60,000 nt of DNA, taken from NCBI RefSeq assembly GCF_001039355.2, contig NW_019775395.1:173884-233883 (forward strand), in the 5' to 3' direction. The DNA comes from Lingula anatina (Eukaryota > Brachiopoda > Lingulata > Lingulida > Lingulidae). The position numbers and the translations under genes are program-made. This document shows positions 11,801-23,229 of this stretch, piece by piece. Each line of letters starts with the position of its first letter. Position 1 is the first letter of the stretch. Under the pieces are notes generated by a model. It ran no database searches. It worked only from the letters and a program-made list of their open reading frames with translations, and had not been told where the DNA came from.

Positions 11801-14800
11801 AGAGGACAGGGACGAATATATTCAACTCCTACCACACAATGCTGACCCGCAGCTAGTGGATGAGCTCCTTTTGGATAAAGTGGGCGGGGAGGTGGCAGTG
11901 ACGTATGGTGTCCCCTATGACATTGGGTCTATATTGTCAGCGACATCTTTGGTATGTGTTCTCATCTCTGCGACAGCATTTAGTCAGTTCTTAGAAAGCT
12001 GCTTTTTAAAATCAAAGTTATCCGTGTTAACGACCTGTGGCTACTATTAAACGGCTATTCTGGCTCACTGATCAGAAGTCTCCTCTGGTTTTGGCACAGG
12101 CATGCTCAATTAAAATATCTTCGTTAAAAAATCTGGTCTATAGGCCTTTGCGTTTCGAAATAAATGCGACCTGAGAGGTAAATAACCGTAGATAATACTG
12201 ATTTGACGTGGGGACGAAGTGCATCTCAATTTTTGCCCTAACGATTCAAAATAAGGGCACGTGGGTTGAAAAGTCACCCACAATAAAGGGGGAGGGGCAT
12301 TTGTCTCATTGTGTTATATGATGCCTTATGGCAAATTGTCACTGTATAGTGTATTCATCAGCGTATTCTATATATGAGTAAACTTTGTCAAACAGAGCTT
12401 TTAGAAACAATAATTTCTAATTTCCACACATGATTTGAAAGCTATTTTACCTGTTGTAAAAATGTTGAAAAGCTTTTATTATGACTTCAGTTGTTCCACA
12501 GAATAAATAACATCAGAATATTAACAAAGTTTACTTCAAATTTTAGTTTCTATCAACTAACGACAAGCCCACGATTCTAACTAGAAACCCGCTACTTCAA
12601 GGAGCCATGGGGAGCGCCCTCTTCACTGGTCCGACCTGGTACGACCGGAGGCAGGCCAATATAGAGTTCTGCAGCAGTGAGTTCTTTTTTTATCTAATTT
12701 TTATAGAAAATATAATATCTTTCAAGTGTGTTTTTTATTATTCTTATTATTTCATTTAGATGGTCTTGTAAAAGCCAAGCATAAACAAAACCTTGAAATT
12801 TTTCAAAGCGTTTAAACTGATGCTCAAGACGCAAAAGAATCTCTTACCCATACTCTAATAACTTTGGTATATGTTGTTGATGATGGCAATACGTTCGAAA
12901 TGCTTATCGATTCTCTTAACACATTATCTGAATATAAATTGTAAGGAAAAATGTGTGAGTAACTTTCAATAGTCTCATCACCGTCTTTGAATACCAAACA
13001 TAAGACAGTCCAGTTTTTAGAACCAAAAGCGCGATGTAGTAGGTGCTCCAATTGTGTTTTATCACACCCAGGAGCGATTTGAAAATTGGCATGTCTTTTT
13101 CTCAACTACCGCGTCCCCTCTAAAATGCCGACTTCTAGCTAATAGTGTCCACTTGCAAAATATTGGATCTTGGCCAAACGCACTGTAAAAGAATGTGCAC
13201 TCAGTAAACTTGCTAAGAACATAGCTATATAACGAAAAACAATGTAAAAGGCTAGTGCTGTACTGTGCACGTGCCTAAGTAACCGTGTAAGTCTTTGACC
13301 CCATTCCCACAGATTTTAGATCGTTTTATCCCTGTGGGGAGTCTCACTAGATTATTGTCAGCTTAGCTGGCTTAAGCGTCTGTCCCGCCTACTAAAAGCC
13401 GTAAGGGGGTAATTACCTGTCGTGCGCGCTCGGCTGACTGCAATTTAGCGTGAACCCCCAGAGAGTTTGGTCGATCCGGATGGATCGATCTAAATCTCTG
13501 GGAATGCACTCTTTATCTGTATTTGGATATTTATCGTGAAATATCGCAATTTCAAGATCAAATTCAGAATCTACAGAATCAGAAAATTAAGTTTTTAAAG
13601 AAAATAACTCGGCCTGTCTTCGTATGTTGTAGCTGCCTGCGATCTCTTCCGAGATTTCATCATCTTTCCCAACCCCGAGTTGCCATGCCAACGCGGTGGC
13701 TATGCCGACCCCACCGACTGCATGCGCTGTGTCTGTCCTGATGGCTTTACTGGCACTTTGTGTAACAGCATAAAGACGGACGGTAGGCATATGTACTGGT
13801 AGATCTGTGTTTTTATAACACAGTAGAACGTTCACAGACCTTTATTACATATTAATATACATGTAATATAATATTTAGTAGTTATATAATAGCAGCCTTG
13901 CCCAGAATAAACCTCTCTTTGCCTGTAGCTGCTACTTTTACTTCTGCTACCGCTGCAGAAAAAACGTGATTATTGATTTGTGTTTTCACGTTAGAATAAT
14001 TTAAAATTTTGTATTTGGGAGCATACTGCTGCATATGGATTTTTTTTTTAATTTCAAACTACTGCATTCACTCATCCTTTGTAAGTTGTAAAATTCCATT
14101 ACTCTTATGTTAATCTTATGTTAATTAATGTCATATCTCTGTAGGAATATGTGGAGGCGAAGTGACGACACCGGGTTTAATAGAATCCCCTGGATACGGT
14201 GGGGAAGGGTTTTCCAGGGGAAACGGTTGCACTTGGTTACTGAAGGTGGGAACTTACCCTTATATTTTTAATATATTAAAAATGTCTGCTTTTAATCAAT
14301 TTGTATAATGAAATGAATATTGATTTTTATTTAAGTATACATGTTTTATATTTGTAACTGGAAATATGTTTGTTTTACGCCAGTATTTTTTAATGTATGC
14401 CTTCTGTTGCATCTATATTCAGGCACCTGAAGGGAAAGTTGTGAAACTTAGATTTGAAGGTTCCTTTGGTTTAGGATGCCTAAACACAAGCAAAACCTGC
14501 TACGAATGGGTTGAAGTTCGCCATTCAGAAAATCTCCAAAACACTGGACCTAGGTAAAAAAAACTGTATTGCTTGCCATCAAGGGCAACGATGCTTCTGG
14601 GGATAATTAAATTAAAGAACTGAAGTGGAAGAAATGTGTCGTTCATTGACTCTCTACAAGTGCATACGCTTTTATCTGCTTCCTGAAAAAATCTGCCCCA
14701 CTTGCCTGTCCCGGTGTGATAGAAATGGTAGTCCGCTAGAAACCGTAGTCCGTTCCCCATTACTTTGTAAAGGGGATATTTGTCCCATATACTTATTTCA

Positions 14801-17342
14801 ATACCCCGAATAACCCTAACATGTACTAATCATATGGAACCCCGAACTTAACTTCCATTCCTCTGACTACCATTCCTAGCTGTCACACCGGCCTCCCATT
14901 GCCTAGCAAATACTACTCTGTTTATCATTTTCTCTAGTAAACCTTCACCAAATAAAAACATCTCAGTCGCCTCTCTAAGTAAAATTGTGATATTCCCAAA
15001 TCCTGTTACAAGGAGGCTAAATTACTTTCTTATAACCATCATTTTTTCATCACCGTCTAGACTTTGCTGCTATAAAACCCCAGAAGTTGTCCTGACATCA
15101 GACACGAACGAAATGCTGGTGTTGTTGAATAGAGACCCTCTGGTGCCCGAAGACAGTGTAGGACTCCCTTCGGGAAGAACCGGATTTAGAGCAGTGTTCG
15201 AATTCGTAGATAAAGAAGGTTCGTTATCGCGTGTGAAGTGCTTTCTCACCACAAGAGTATTTCTACAAGTCAATAAATGAATGGACTATCTTAGATTTGA
15301 CAGTTTCTTTCGCTCTATAATTTTGTGAAATATGATGACAATAATAATTTGCTGAGAGACGCAACAGAAACCCATTTGCAGGACATTCACCTTTCCTAAC
15401 AGCCGATTCGAATCTCTTTGTAATCAACGTTAAATAATAAACACAGCGACCCTGTTCTAATAAATTGGATTAACTTAAATTTGCAAATGCGATTGTTTAT
15501 TAATTGGTTTCATGTTTCGGTTATCTCGGTATCTTTTTCTACTTTCAGCCGTTGGTTACAGCGACTGGGGAGAGTGGAGCGACTGTGGCGCCCCTTGCGG
15601 CTCTTGTGGCACGCGCTCGCGCACTAGGACGTGTACAAGTGGAATTTGTCCGTACGTTATAATCAGGCAATCAGAGTAAACCTCAATAACATATAATAGT
15701 TTTCTTTATCTTTTGGGCTACACACTGTAACGTAAAAAATACGTGTATAAAGTATTGAAATACTAGATATTAGCACAGGAAATTCTAAAAAAAAATCGTT
15801 CACAGACGTACGTCTTTCTTTAAAAATAAAAATTCGGAATTCGTATGAAAATTGTCAGCTCTAAATTGCGGAAGAGAAAAAGCTAATGGTGGGTTTAGCC
15901 CCAAGTGGAAAGTTAACTTTCATATCGCTATAAAGATATTACGGAAGAGAACGGACTACGGCGCAAGATATAACTTGTCCTTGGTGATTTCCTCGCACTA
16001 GGGATGAGAAGGCACAAAAAAGCACATTAGTCTCTTACAGACAAACATGACCACAGGAATTAGTGATTTGCGTCGAACAGCCCAGGGCAGGCAATAAGGG
16101 GAAGTTAATCTAGTGTCCACTTGATTGCTGAGGGCCAAAGCGCCTTACAGTCTTAAACAATTACAGTAATGTGGGATGAAAGACGACTGAATATCAATCA
16201 AGAAGGGCATGTAATTGTCGTTAGCAGTAAAAAGTACAAAAAGGTATATTTTTCTTGAAAGCCGTGCTGTAGTTAAAAGTATAGGAAGACAGACCTCCAT
16301 GAACCTGATGAATATTTTCTTTTGATTTTTTAGCAAAAAAAAAAAAGAAAAGAAAAAAGAAAAGAAAATCAGTATTTTTAACTCTCTCTCTCCATCGCAT
16401 TTTTCCATATTATTTACCAGTTATGAATGATCTTAATTTGATCTTACAGCGGACCGATTAGTGAGACACAGACTTGTAATACATTTATATGTTCAGACCA
16501 GGACGCAGACTTTCGCTGCGGGTGTGACGCCCTTCCGCTTTTCACCCAGCGGCTGGCCTGCAAGAGGTACGTTAAATTAAGATTGTTCCCATGTTTATTC
16601 CGTGCAGTTCACAGAAAATGTGCCACGTTCTTTTAAAGTTAACGTCAGGTTTCCGATTTTGCATGCCAATAATAGTTTGTACTGTTTTTCTCGAAACTGA
16701 GTGCGTCGGACTCCCCCCACCCCCAGCAGTCTTTAGAGTCGCCTTGCTCAACAATTAACGAGTGACCAAGACTGCACAATGAAGTACCATGGTCGTTAAA
16801 TCACTATTCCGAAGATGCATCGATCTCTCTCATTTGATTTAAAAGAGATGGAACTTCATGGGTGTTGTGTTTTCCTTTTCCCATGTCAAAAACTACTGCT
16901 TATCTATAACGTAAAATGAACAATTTTAAAATCTGTCTGTTGTTAAATGTGTGAATATGATCGACTGTAAAACGACGAAAAGTAACTAGCGGGAGCTCGA
17001 CTTATGCATTGCATGCTACCGTACTTCTCCACGTACCAGTATTGAACAACTGGAGACCAAACATTCACCACCGTTTACCTTTTCTTCAGCCGCTGCCGAG
17101 ACCGCTCCCCCGACGACATGTGCTGCCAGGGCTACACGAGCCAGGGACTCCGCTGTGTGAGTGTGGAGGAAATGACGGGCTACACCCCCAGCCCACCGAA
17201 TACCCCCAGGCCCACGCAGCAACCAGTCGTGTTGCCGCGCCTGACCCAGCCTCCACACGCTTACCGCCCCCCGGCACCGGGATCCCCGGGGGTGTATTAC
17301 CCTGGGAGACAACAGAACCCGTGGGGTGGTACATTTGGGTGA
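8798..17342 (+). CDS. Astacin-like pseudoprotease: astacin-EGF-CUB-TSP1, secreted
   Basis: Fourteen exons join with fully compatible phases into 1,830 nt (609 residues plus stop): 8798-8854, 9739-9816, 10308-10458, 10953-11070, 11299-11371, 11742-11951, 12547-12676, 13633-13782, 14145-14245, 14423-14553, 15061-15218, 15549-15651, 16450-16566, 17090-17342. Domains: signal peptide (1-19), propeptide with RQKR at 66-69, astacin fold (about 70-272), EGF (273-322), CUB (323-452), TSP1 (about 456-500), Cys-rich segment, Pro-rich tail (about 550-609). This is the order of nematode NAS-33 to NAS-38 astacins. The family zinc motif HExxHxxGxxH is replaced by QVxxLxxGxxP at residues 165-175, and the Met-turn SxMHY by SILSA, so no zinc binding or proteolysis is expected. 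The surrounding ALGF and RxDRDEY, the TCLRF segment and the disulphide cysteines are kept, so the fold is probably maintained. A binding, decoy or matrix role is inferred. The frame is intact throughout, which argues against a decaying pseudogene. Confidence 0.88.
9739..9816 (+). CDS. Exon 2: propeptide
   Basis: 78 bp, phase 0 at both ends, after ATTTCAG and before GTAGTA. It encodes an acidic segment containing LPDYLCAMSDTEMDSS. No aspartate-switch FxGD motif of classical astacin propeptides is evident. Confidence 0.65.
10308..10458 (+). CDS. Exon 3: propeptide end, furin site, mature N terminus
   Basis: 151 bp after CATCTTAG. It encodes FGRQKRQIISGS, a basic convertase site, then RKWDATKPIYYVL, equivalent to the astacin start RxxWxxxxIPYVL. 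It ends in phase 1 at GTAAGT. Confidence 0.85.
10953..11070 (+). CDS. Exon 4: astacin N-terminal helix and TCxRF strand
   Basis: 118 bp after TTTTTAG. It encodes LALDLWEQGTCLRFEE, matching the astacin pattern of an amphipathic helix followed by TC[IV]RF, then FLEIYGYQ. A potential N-glycosylation site (Asn-Ala-Thr) is present. Confidence 0.85.
11299..11371 (+). CDS. Exon 5: astacin CxSxxGR segment
   Basis: 73 bp after TATTTTAG. It encodes DLCGSLIGRITDGSPQPI and a second Cys, corresponding to the conserved GCSSxVGRxGGxQ ... C of astacins, just upstream of the zinc-site position. Confidence 0.85.
11742..11951 (+). CDS. Exon 6: degenerate zinc site and Met-turn
   Basis: 210 bp, phase 0 at both ends, after CTTTACAG and before GTATGT. 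It encodes YMSQVIGLALGFYPLN and REDRDEY, which align without gaps to the astacin zinc helix, but His, Glu, His and His become Gln, Val, Leu and Pro and the following Glu becomes Leu. YDIGSILSA replaces YDxxSxMHY, removing the Met-turn methionine and the tyrosine. Confidence 0.88.
12547..12676 (+). CDS. Exon 7: astacin C-terminal segment
   Basis: 130 bp after TTTTAG. It encodes FLSTNDKPTILTRNP, matching the FSxNGxPTI region of astacins, and ends near IEFCSS, the cysteine that closes the domain. Confidence 0.8.
13301..13505. repeat. Palindromic MITE-like element, copy 1 (intron 7)
   Basis: About 205 bp with inverted ends TCCCACAGATTTTAGATCG / AAATCTCTGGGA, and an internal inverted pair (GGGGAGTCTCACTAGATTA ... 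CAATTTAGCGTGAACCCCC). The same sequence recurs at 29624-29841 and 51537-51750. Confidence 0.8.
13633..13782 (+). CDS. Exon 8: EGF-like domain
   Basis: 150 bp, phase 1 at both ends, after GTTGTAG. It encodes ACDLF, PCQRGGYADPTDCMRCVCP and GFTGTLC, the EGF-like pattern (CQxGGYxDPxxCxxCxCPxGxxGxxC) that directly follows the protease domain in NAS-type astacins. Confidence 0.88.
14145..14245 (+). CDS. Exon 9: CUB domain, first part
   Basis: 101 bp after CTCTGTAG. It encodes ICGGEVTTPGLIESPGY and GNGCTWLLK, the usual CUB opening (CGG ... SPxY ... CxWxI). Confidence 0.85.
14423..14553 (+). CDS. Exon 10: CUB domain, middle
   Basis: 131 bp after ATATTCAG. It encodes APEGKVVKLRFEGSFGL, then TCYEWVEVRH, the CUB strand pattern V.L.F ... 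C...W.EV. It ends in phase 2 at CCTAG|GTAAAA. Confidence 0.83.
14711..14891. repeat. Inverted-repeat element with CCGGTGTGA ends, copy 1 (intron 10)
   Basis: About 181 bp, starting CCGGTGTGATAGAAATGGTAG and ending GACTACCATTCCTAGCTGTC followed by ACACCGG. Related copies occur at 21625-21774 and 52367-52724. No coding capacity; MITE-like. Confidence 0.8.
15061..15218 (+). CDS. Exon 11: CUB domain, last part
   Basis: 158 bp after CCGTCTAG. It encodes RLCCYKTPEVVLTSDTNEM and TGFRAVFEFV, matching the CUB ending (RxCG ... P ... SxxNxMxVxF ... GFxAxF). The donor GAAG|GTTCGT is the weakest of this gene, but its phase fits the next exon. Confidence 0.8.
15549..15651 (+). CDS. Exon 12: thrombospondin type-1 repeat, first part
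   Basis: 103 bp after ACTTTCAG. It encodes DWGEWSDCGAPCGSCGTRSR and TRTC, showing the WxxWxxC core and the CGxxxRxRxC ladder of TSP1 repeats. Confidence 0.88.
16450..16566 (+). CDS. Exon 13: TSP1 end and Cys-rich segment
   Basis: 117 bp after CTTACAG. It encodes SETQTCNTFIC, which closes the TSP1 repeat, and then an acidic Cys-rich stretch (DFRCGCDALP) not assigned to a known domain. Confidence 0.78.
17090..17342 (+). CDS. Exon 14: Cys-rich end, Pro-rich tail and stop
   Basis: 253 bp after TTCTTCAG. It encodes RCRDRSPDDMCCQGYTSQ and then about 60 residues rich in Pro, Gln, Arg and Tyr, ending WGGTFG before TGA at 17340. This exon is clearly GC-richer than its surroundings. Confidence 0.82.
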
Positions 17343-17913
17343 ATAACGCTGCGCGGTACAGTGTCACTGACTTAGAAGGGGATGCTGCTATTGAATTGCC
17401 TGCTGATTTTTCTGGAAATATATTTTAAAGTGCAGGTCCCTGATGTTGATTGTTCTTGGTTCTTAGAGTTACTATTGGCCGTAAAGGTTAAGAAAAGTGG
17501 TATCATTATGAGAAATGAAATGTTCATACTGATTGACTCTGAAAATAGTTCGGTATCTACAATACCTGATACGAATATATCTACAATACATGGTACGCAT
17601 CCTTTGGACCACTCGAAAAATGATGAAATTTTTTTCTTTAATCAGGTGAAGGCTACTAATCTTAAGTATTTATTTTTTTAGTTACCCAACAGTAATCGTT
17701 TGTACGGTACGCGTGAATGTGGAACTTAATAGAGATTACAAATATCTGTATTGTCATTAGTTATCAAAAAGTTTGTAAGGAAAAACAGCATGTGTTATAT
17801 TCAATTTGTTTGGCATTGCAGTAGAATTATAATAAGAAGGCTTAACATGTGTGAAGAAAGTTATATGATTTCTGGTATTACAGTTCTACATGTATGCTCT
17901 AATATCCAAAATG

Positions 17914-17919
17914 AATAAA
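17914..17919 (+). terminator. Poly(A) signal of the pseudo-astacin gene
   Basis: AATAAA about 570 bp downstream of the stop; the 3' UTR is AT-rich. Confidence 0.5.
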
Positions 17920-20900
17920 GAAACAGATTTTTTTATCTCAAAACCCTTAAACTTGAGTTGGGTGCTTTGCTTTTGTATAATAGTACAATACATCCAAAAG
18001 ATCAAAAACATAACATTGCTTCTGATTTTTTTTAATGCGCTGTAGTACTGAGTATTACTCAAATGAGCAAGCGGATGTCATGAAAGGAATTTTTAGTACT
18101 GTTAGCATTAAAAAATCATTCGGTTGGTTCGTATCTTATTCATACCCTCACTTAAAATTACGTAAAATCTTCACATACTTTACACCTTTTCTTCTGTCGT
18201 ATTCTCCACAAATAATAATCCTTTACCTTTAACGATTACCGATGCCCAACTTCTTTATGACCGCAAAAAATATTGTTCAAATTCTTTATAGCTTGAACAT
18301 GATTATCGGTGCCAGCATTTTCTTACCTGGAAGCACCTTTCATTTATAACTTGTATAACGAGAAAAACAATTAGTGATGATGAATTCAATCTCTCACACA
18401 CCTTTATCGTGTTAAGTTTATCTTTCAGCCACCGAGGAGTTGTCATTGGTTACCTGTAAAAGTACCTGCAACCGCTCAATCGCGTGGCAAAGAAAAATAA
18501 ATTAAGTCTGAACTCCGACTTTTCGGCTTTTTTTTATACTTTTATGTTATAGATATTGAAATCATTGCAAGAAAGGCACTGGTGCTATGTTAGTCCGTTC
18601 ACTGAAAGGTAACTTGAAACTGTTGTACACCTGACACGCAGGCTTTTGCCCCGTGGCTGTAACAAAAAAAACTATTTGGCCATGCCAACACAATGCTTGA
18701 ACTGACGTCCAAAGCAACGTTCACACCTAGATTCACAAGGTTTGATCTTAATGACGTCAGTAGTCTGATAAGTATTCAAGCACATGTAGTTGCAGCGTAA
18801 CTTTAAACGTTCGTTGTTTAGTCTTAATTGGGATAACCGTCTCTGTAAATGAAGGGATACTGTGAAGGCATCACTTGATTACAATAAAACCAGTACGATT
18901 GGCGTTACTCAGATCGAATGGAGTCCGGACTTGAATAGTTTGGTGTGAACGAGGCACCCGTGCGGGGTGGTGCCAGGGTGAGCCAAGAAGGCGTGAAGGC
19001 CTATCTGCTAAACACGCTCTAATCTTCCCATCCATCCAATGTTCGCGTTCCTGATTATTGTATAATCCGCGATACGCATCTATTGAACGCAATTTGCCGT
19101 GGCTTTACCTTTATTTCCTTTAGCATTGGGGATGATATAAGAAGACCCCGCTCACTGTTGGTGTAACCGTGTAAGACGTCGTGGCTTAAGGGGAACAGGC
19201 TTTCAAAACTGATCAAAAACACCTGAGATCACCGACAGGGACTTTATCTGTAAAGTTTACTGCACGTAATGAAAGAAAACAGCGCATTCCGTTGGATAAA
19301 TCTATACCCGTCACTATAGGTGAGTAAATTAAATTATCTTAAGATTAGTTCGGGACCATCATTACCATACCTAATAACACATAACGAGTTATAGTTTTAG
19401 TGATAATGTTAATCAATCATATTTATGCAATCGAATTAAGCTGTAGATATATCAATTGGATGGCAAAGAACTACATACGTGGGAAGTTTACCTGAACTAA
19501 ATACGTGGGAAGTTACCGGCATTGTTCAATTATCATTTATTATATCTGTCTCAATTTAAAGGTTCCGAATCAATGACAATACAAAAAAAATGTATCACCA
19601 CTAAAAATAAGACACAATATTCAAAAACACAATATTCGTTGGGGCACAATATCCAATATATATCAAATAAAGGAAATTGATTCGGCGACTTACTGGGCTC
19701 TCCCATTCGATTTTAGATTTAAAATCGCTTGATCTTTCCTTCCAAAGATAAGAACCGAGAGATAAGGCATAATTTGATATCACGAGGCGATATCGTCACT
19801 TTACACGGTGCTCTATGCTGAAAAATTAAAAGGACGGCACAAATCCTTTACTTAACCCATGCCTGGACGCTTTCCTCGCAGATGTAGCCAAGCATTAGGG
19901 CTCGCTCTTTCTTCAGCCCTTATCAGTCCTCGTACGATGACCGCCTTATAGGAAGGGGAAATACTGTCTTCCTTATTTTGCAATCTATAAAAATCAGCTG
20001 AAAGTGTTATTACTATTATTATCATGTTTTATATTGCAAATAGTTTAAAAGATTGCCTTATTCTGAAAGTGCAATTCTTTTAGTACAGACTTTTGTTTAA
20101 TAAAGTAAAACAGTGAATTAGATGGCATATTTTAAACGTAAAAATACAAACAAGGAAGTAGATTGATCTAGATAGCTCTCACAGCGCGTCATTTGACGTC
20201 ATATTCATTTACAGACACAGGGAAATAGGATCATGGGCAGCAAAATTGGTTTAAACTATTGGATCAAAAATTTGGTCTACTTTAGTTCCAGATAAACGAA
20301 ACCACCCAGGATATTTGAAAAGGAGAATGGGTAATTTAAAACATACAAACTTCAGTAAATCCTATTAACGCTCATTCAAAAATGGTACTTAAGTAAAGTA
20401 ATTGGGTTTTTTGTCGGTATAGCATTTCAGACAACATGACAGGCTATTAGTTTCTTTTCAAATTCATTTCCCCGCCTTAATTCATTTAATTTCAATCTTG
20501 TGATGCTGCGGTGAGTTTGTCTTTCTTCCTTTTTTTCAAAATAATACAAGATAAATCAAATTATTTTCCCTATCTAGTAGACACGCTACAGTCAGGCAAT
20601 TATTTCCACGTAGACTTTGAAGATCTACTCTTGTACTCAGCCCACGGCTTCTACCCAAATGGAATTTAATTGGAGATCTATAGAACTATGAAGTCTAATA
20701 AGTATTTTGCATGCTGAAATCCTGCTAATTTGAGCTTAGGTTTGTGCGTCATTTCCGTCTTTTCTGATTTTCTTTTTTTATTTACTTTGTTTCTTCGCTT
20801 TTTATAGAAAAAGTTGACATCACCTTGTTATTAATTGAACAAACTTACAAGGACCAGGTACACAGACAGCTTATAGATAAAGAGCGCTCTTAGTGGAACC

Positions 20901-21624
20901 TACAACTGACTCCTATACTGTATCTGTACATATGTCTGTAGCATCCTTTAAATTGAGTTTTACTACGGTTAAATGGCATTAAACGCTATGAAAAGGTATA
21001 AATCGAGCTCTTCCAAGAGTTGCTTAAAACTTGTCAATAGTAGCGCATCCAGGCAGTAGATTGGGTAAAAACTGTTCACTTTTCTTGAGGCTTATCTTAG
21101 TAGAGCTCCAGTGGCAATATATTTTATACATCAGTCCAATGGCCAATACATGAGCATCTTGGTGAGAACTTTCTCATGAACTGAATCTGGACTTTAGTTT
21201 TTGTATCCATGCTAGCTGGAGAAAGTTTATGTGGTGGAATGTTCCGAACACACCCACTATTAGACCGACACTCGTCTGTTGAAAATGTTTACACGCTCGA
21301 GTGAAACGGAGTCGTGTATAGGTCAACCGCGTTTGTATGCTATCACTGGGTAAGTCAGTTTTTTTCTGGTTCATCAGCGTAGAGCAGCGAAATTGAAGCA
21401 GTATTTTACAACTGATAATGATATTGTGATGCCACAAAATCATTAGATGGTTTATTTCTTTTTCATCCAACTGTATTGAAGGTGACCCGGGTCGCAGTAA
21501 CCACGACAAAGGGTTTTGCTATAGATGATGAAACGGTTCATAGGTACCAATTTCACAAATTAACATGAACCAAATTTAAATCGTAGATTAAGACCCAAAA
21601 ACTTGCTTGACATGGTACTCTGGC
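17920..21624. other. Intergenic, nothing recognised
   Basis: No exon, RNA gene or clear repeat was seen. Short open frames on both strands have no domain signature. Confidence 0.4.
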
Positions 21625-21774
21625 CCGGTGTGACAGGAATGGTAGTCCTAGGGATGGAAGCCCGGGGTCCCATATGATTAGTACAGTTTAGGGTTAGTCG
21701 GAGTATCGGGGTATAATATGTCACCTGTACAAACGGTCTACTGTTCCTAGCGGACTACCATTCCTGCCACGCCG
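21625..21774. repeat. Inverted-repeat element with CCGGTGTGA ends, copy 2
   Basis: 150 bp, starting CCGGTGTGACAGGAATGGTAG and ending CTACCATTCCTGCCACGCCG, giving terminal inverted repeats of about 24 bp. The interior shares the CCCATATGATTAGTAC and GGGTTAG segments with copy 1 in reverse orientation. Confidence 0.8.
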
Positions 21775-23229
21775 TATTAAGTGACAATACAGTAAGCCAC
21801 CTCAATGATGTATACAGGACTTCATTTAAGAAAATTAATCAAATGGCCATTGTTGAACCAGACAGTTGTTACAATTGTTGGACAACCACTAGTTCATCTC
21901 GCATCAAAAATATTTGTTAAGACCATTTCCTTTTGTGAAACTGGCCCTTCGTCCTTCGTGTTAGAGGAAGAAGAAGAGGAAGCTGCCAAGTGTAGCTCTA
22001 CGTCATTCCTTATCATAAACCACCGAAATAGACAACGTCAGTTCGATCAGGTTCTTAGATCTGTTGACAAGAGTGCGTGCAGTATGACAGATATTGGAGT
22101 ACTTCCGTGGTAATATCACCCTCTAATGGGTTGGGCGCAAGTCATAGATACCTTATTATTCATTGCGCACGCATGGCGCTGTAGTTATTACTTAAAAGGA
22201 AAACTCCTCGGTGTGTTTGGAAACGATTGTTTCGCATTTAAATTGATGCATGCGTCCTAATGATGTACTTTCATTTACTTGTGTTTTTACAGTGTACATG
22301 GACTAAAGTACATTGTGAACGTACTAACCAAATACACGAATAATGCTGTACTCGTACCAAAAATATTGTGTTTTTGGCACCTTTTGTGTTATCCAAATAT
22401 TTAATAACCGTAAGCAATTTTAACTTAAAAGTATTGACTAAAAGGATGAATTTTAGCATTTCTGTAAGTGTAATTTTAAAAAGTGTTTGTCAGTTGGGTA
22501 GACCAATCGAGAATTAAGATTTAAGACATGGAGAGAAAATGAGAAATGAGAAATATTTTTATGTCTCGCTAGTAAATACAGTATACACAACGTACGTCTT
22601 GGATAACTCGAGGGAAAAGTCAACAGTATAAGGTGAAATGAGTGCAATTCCATACAATGGCCCGCACATGTAATAAACAGAATTTTGGTAAACTTTCAGC
22701 TGAGCTGACCCAGACCATGTTAGGTCAAATTTCAACACGTTATTTGCAGATTAACGATGACTGCATGATAAGTAATAGCACGCTATCTTAAAGGCGATGG
22801 TCCCAATACAGCAAAAAGGAATGTCACACACAAATATAACAATGGAGACAAAACTTTCTACCGCAATATATATACACCTGTAGAAAATATTATCCGACTT
22901 ATAACTTTGCTTTACCTTTTTACTAAAATAATACTAAAATAAAATCTTAATGTCTAAAAATGTTATTAGAACTTTTAGAAAATGACATATATTTACATGT
23001 TTGTTCCTCTTAGTCTCGAAAACTGAAGGGAAAGCGTATTCAGTTCACCGGATATTGAATGAAAAGTCAATAATTAACTTAATTGGCATAATTTTATTGA
23101 GATCTTGAATTACTCAGTTGCAATTACAGACTTCTCTGTGTTCCATTATAAGATACCTTTCTATTTACAATCAGAGTCCCACTTTCATACATGTGCGATG
23201 TTTTTATAGTACATGTATGTTAATACAGA
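21775..23229. other. Intergenic, gene-free
   Basis: No exon was recognised. Near 21920-21960 a short stretch (GTTAAGACCA ... TTTTGTGAAACTGGCCC) resembles the right end of the element at 45341-45597. Confidence 0.35.

Noticed and set aside
17009-17428. 139-codon plus-strand frame over the last pseudo-astacin exon
   Set aside because: It is a GC-rich overlapping frame; the spliced frame carrying the cysteine pattern and stop at 17340 is consistent with the upstream exons.
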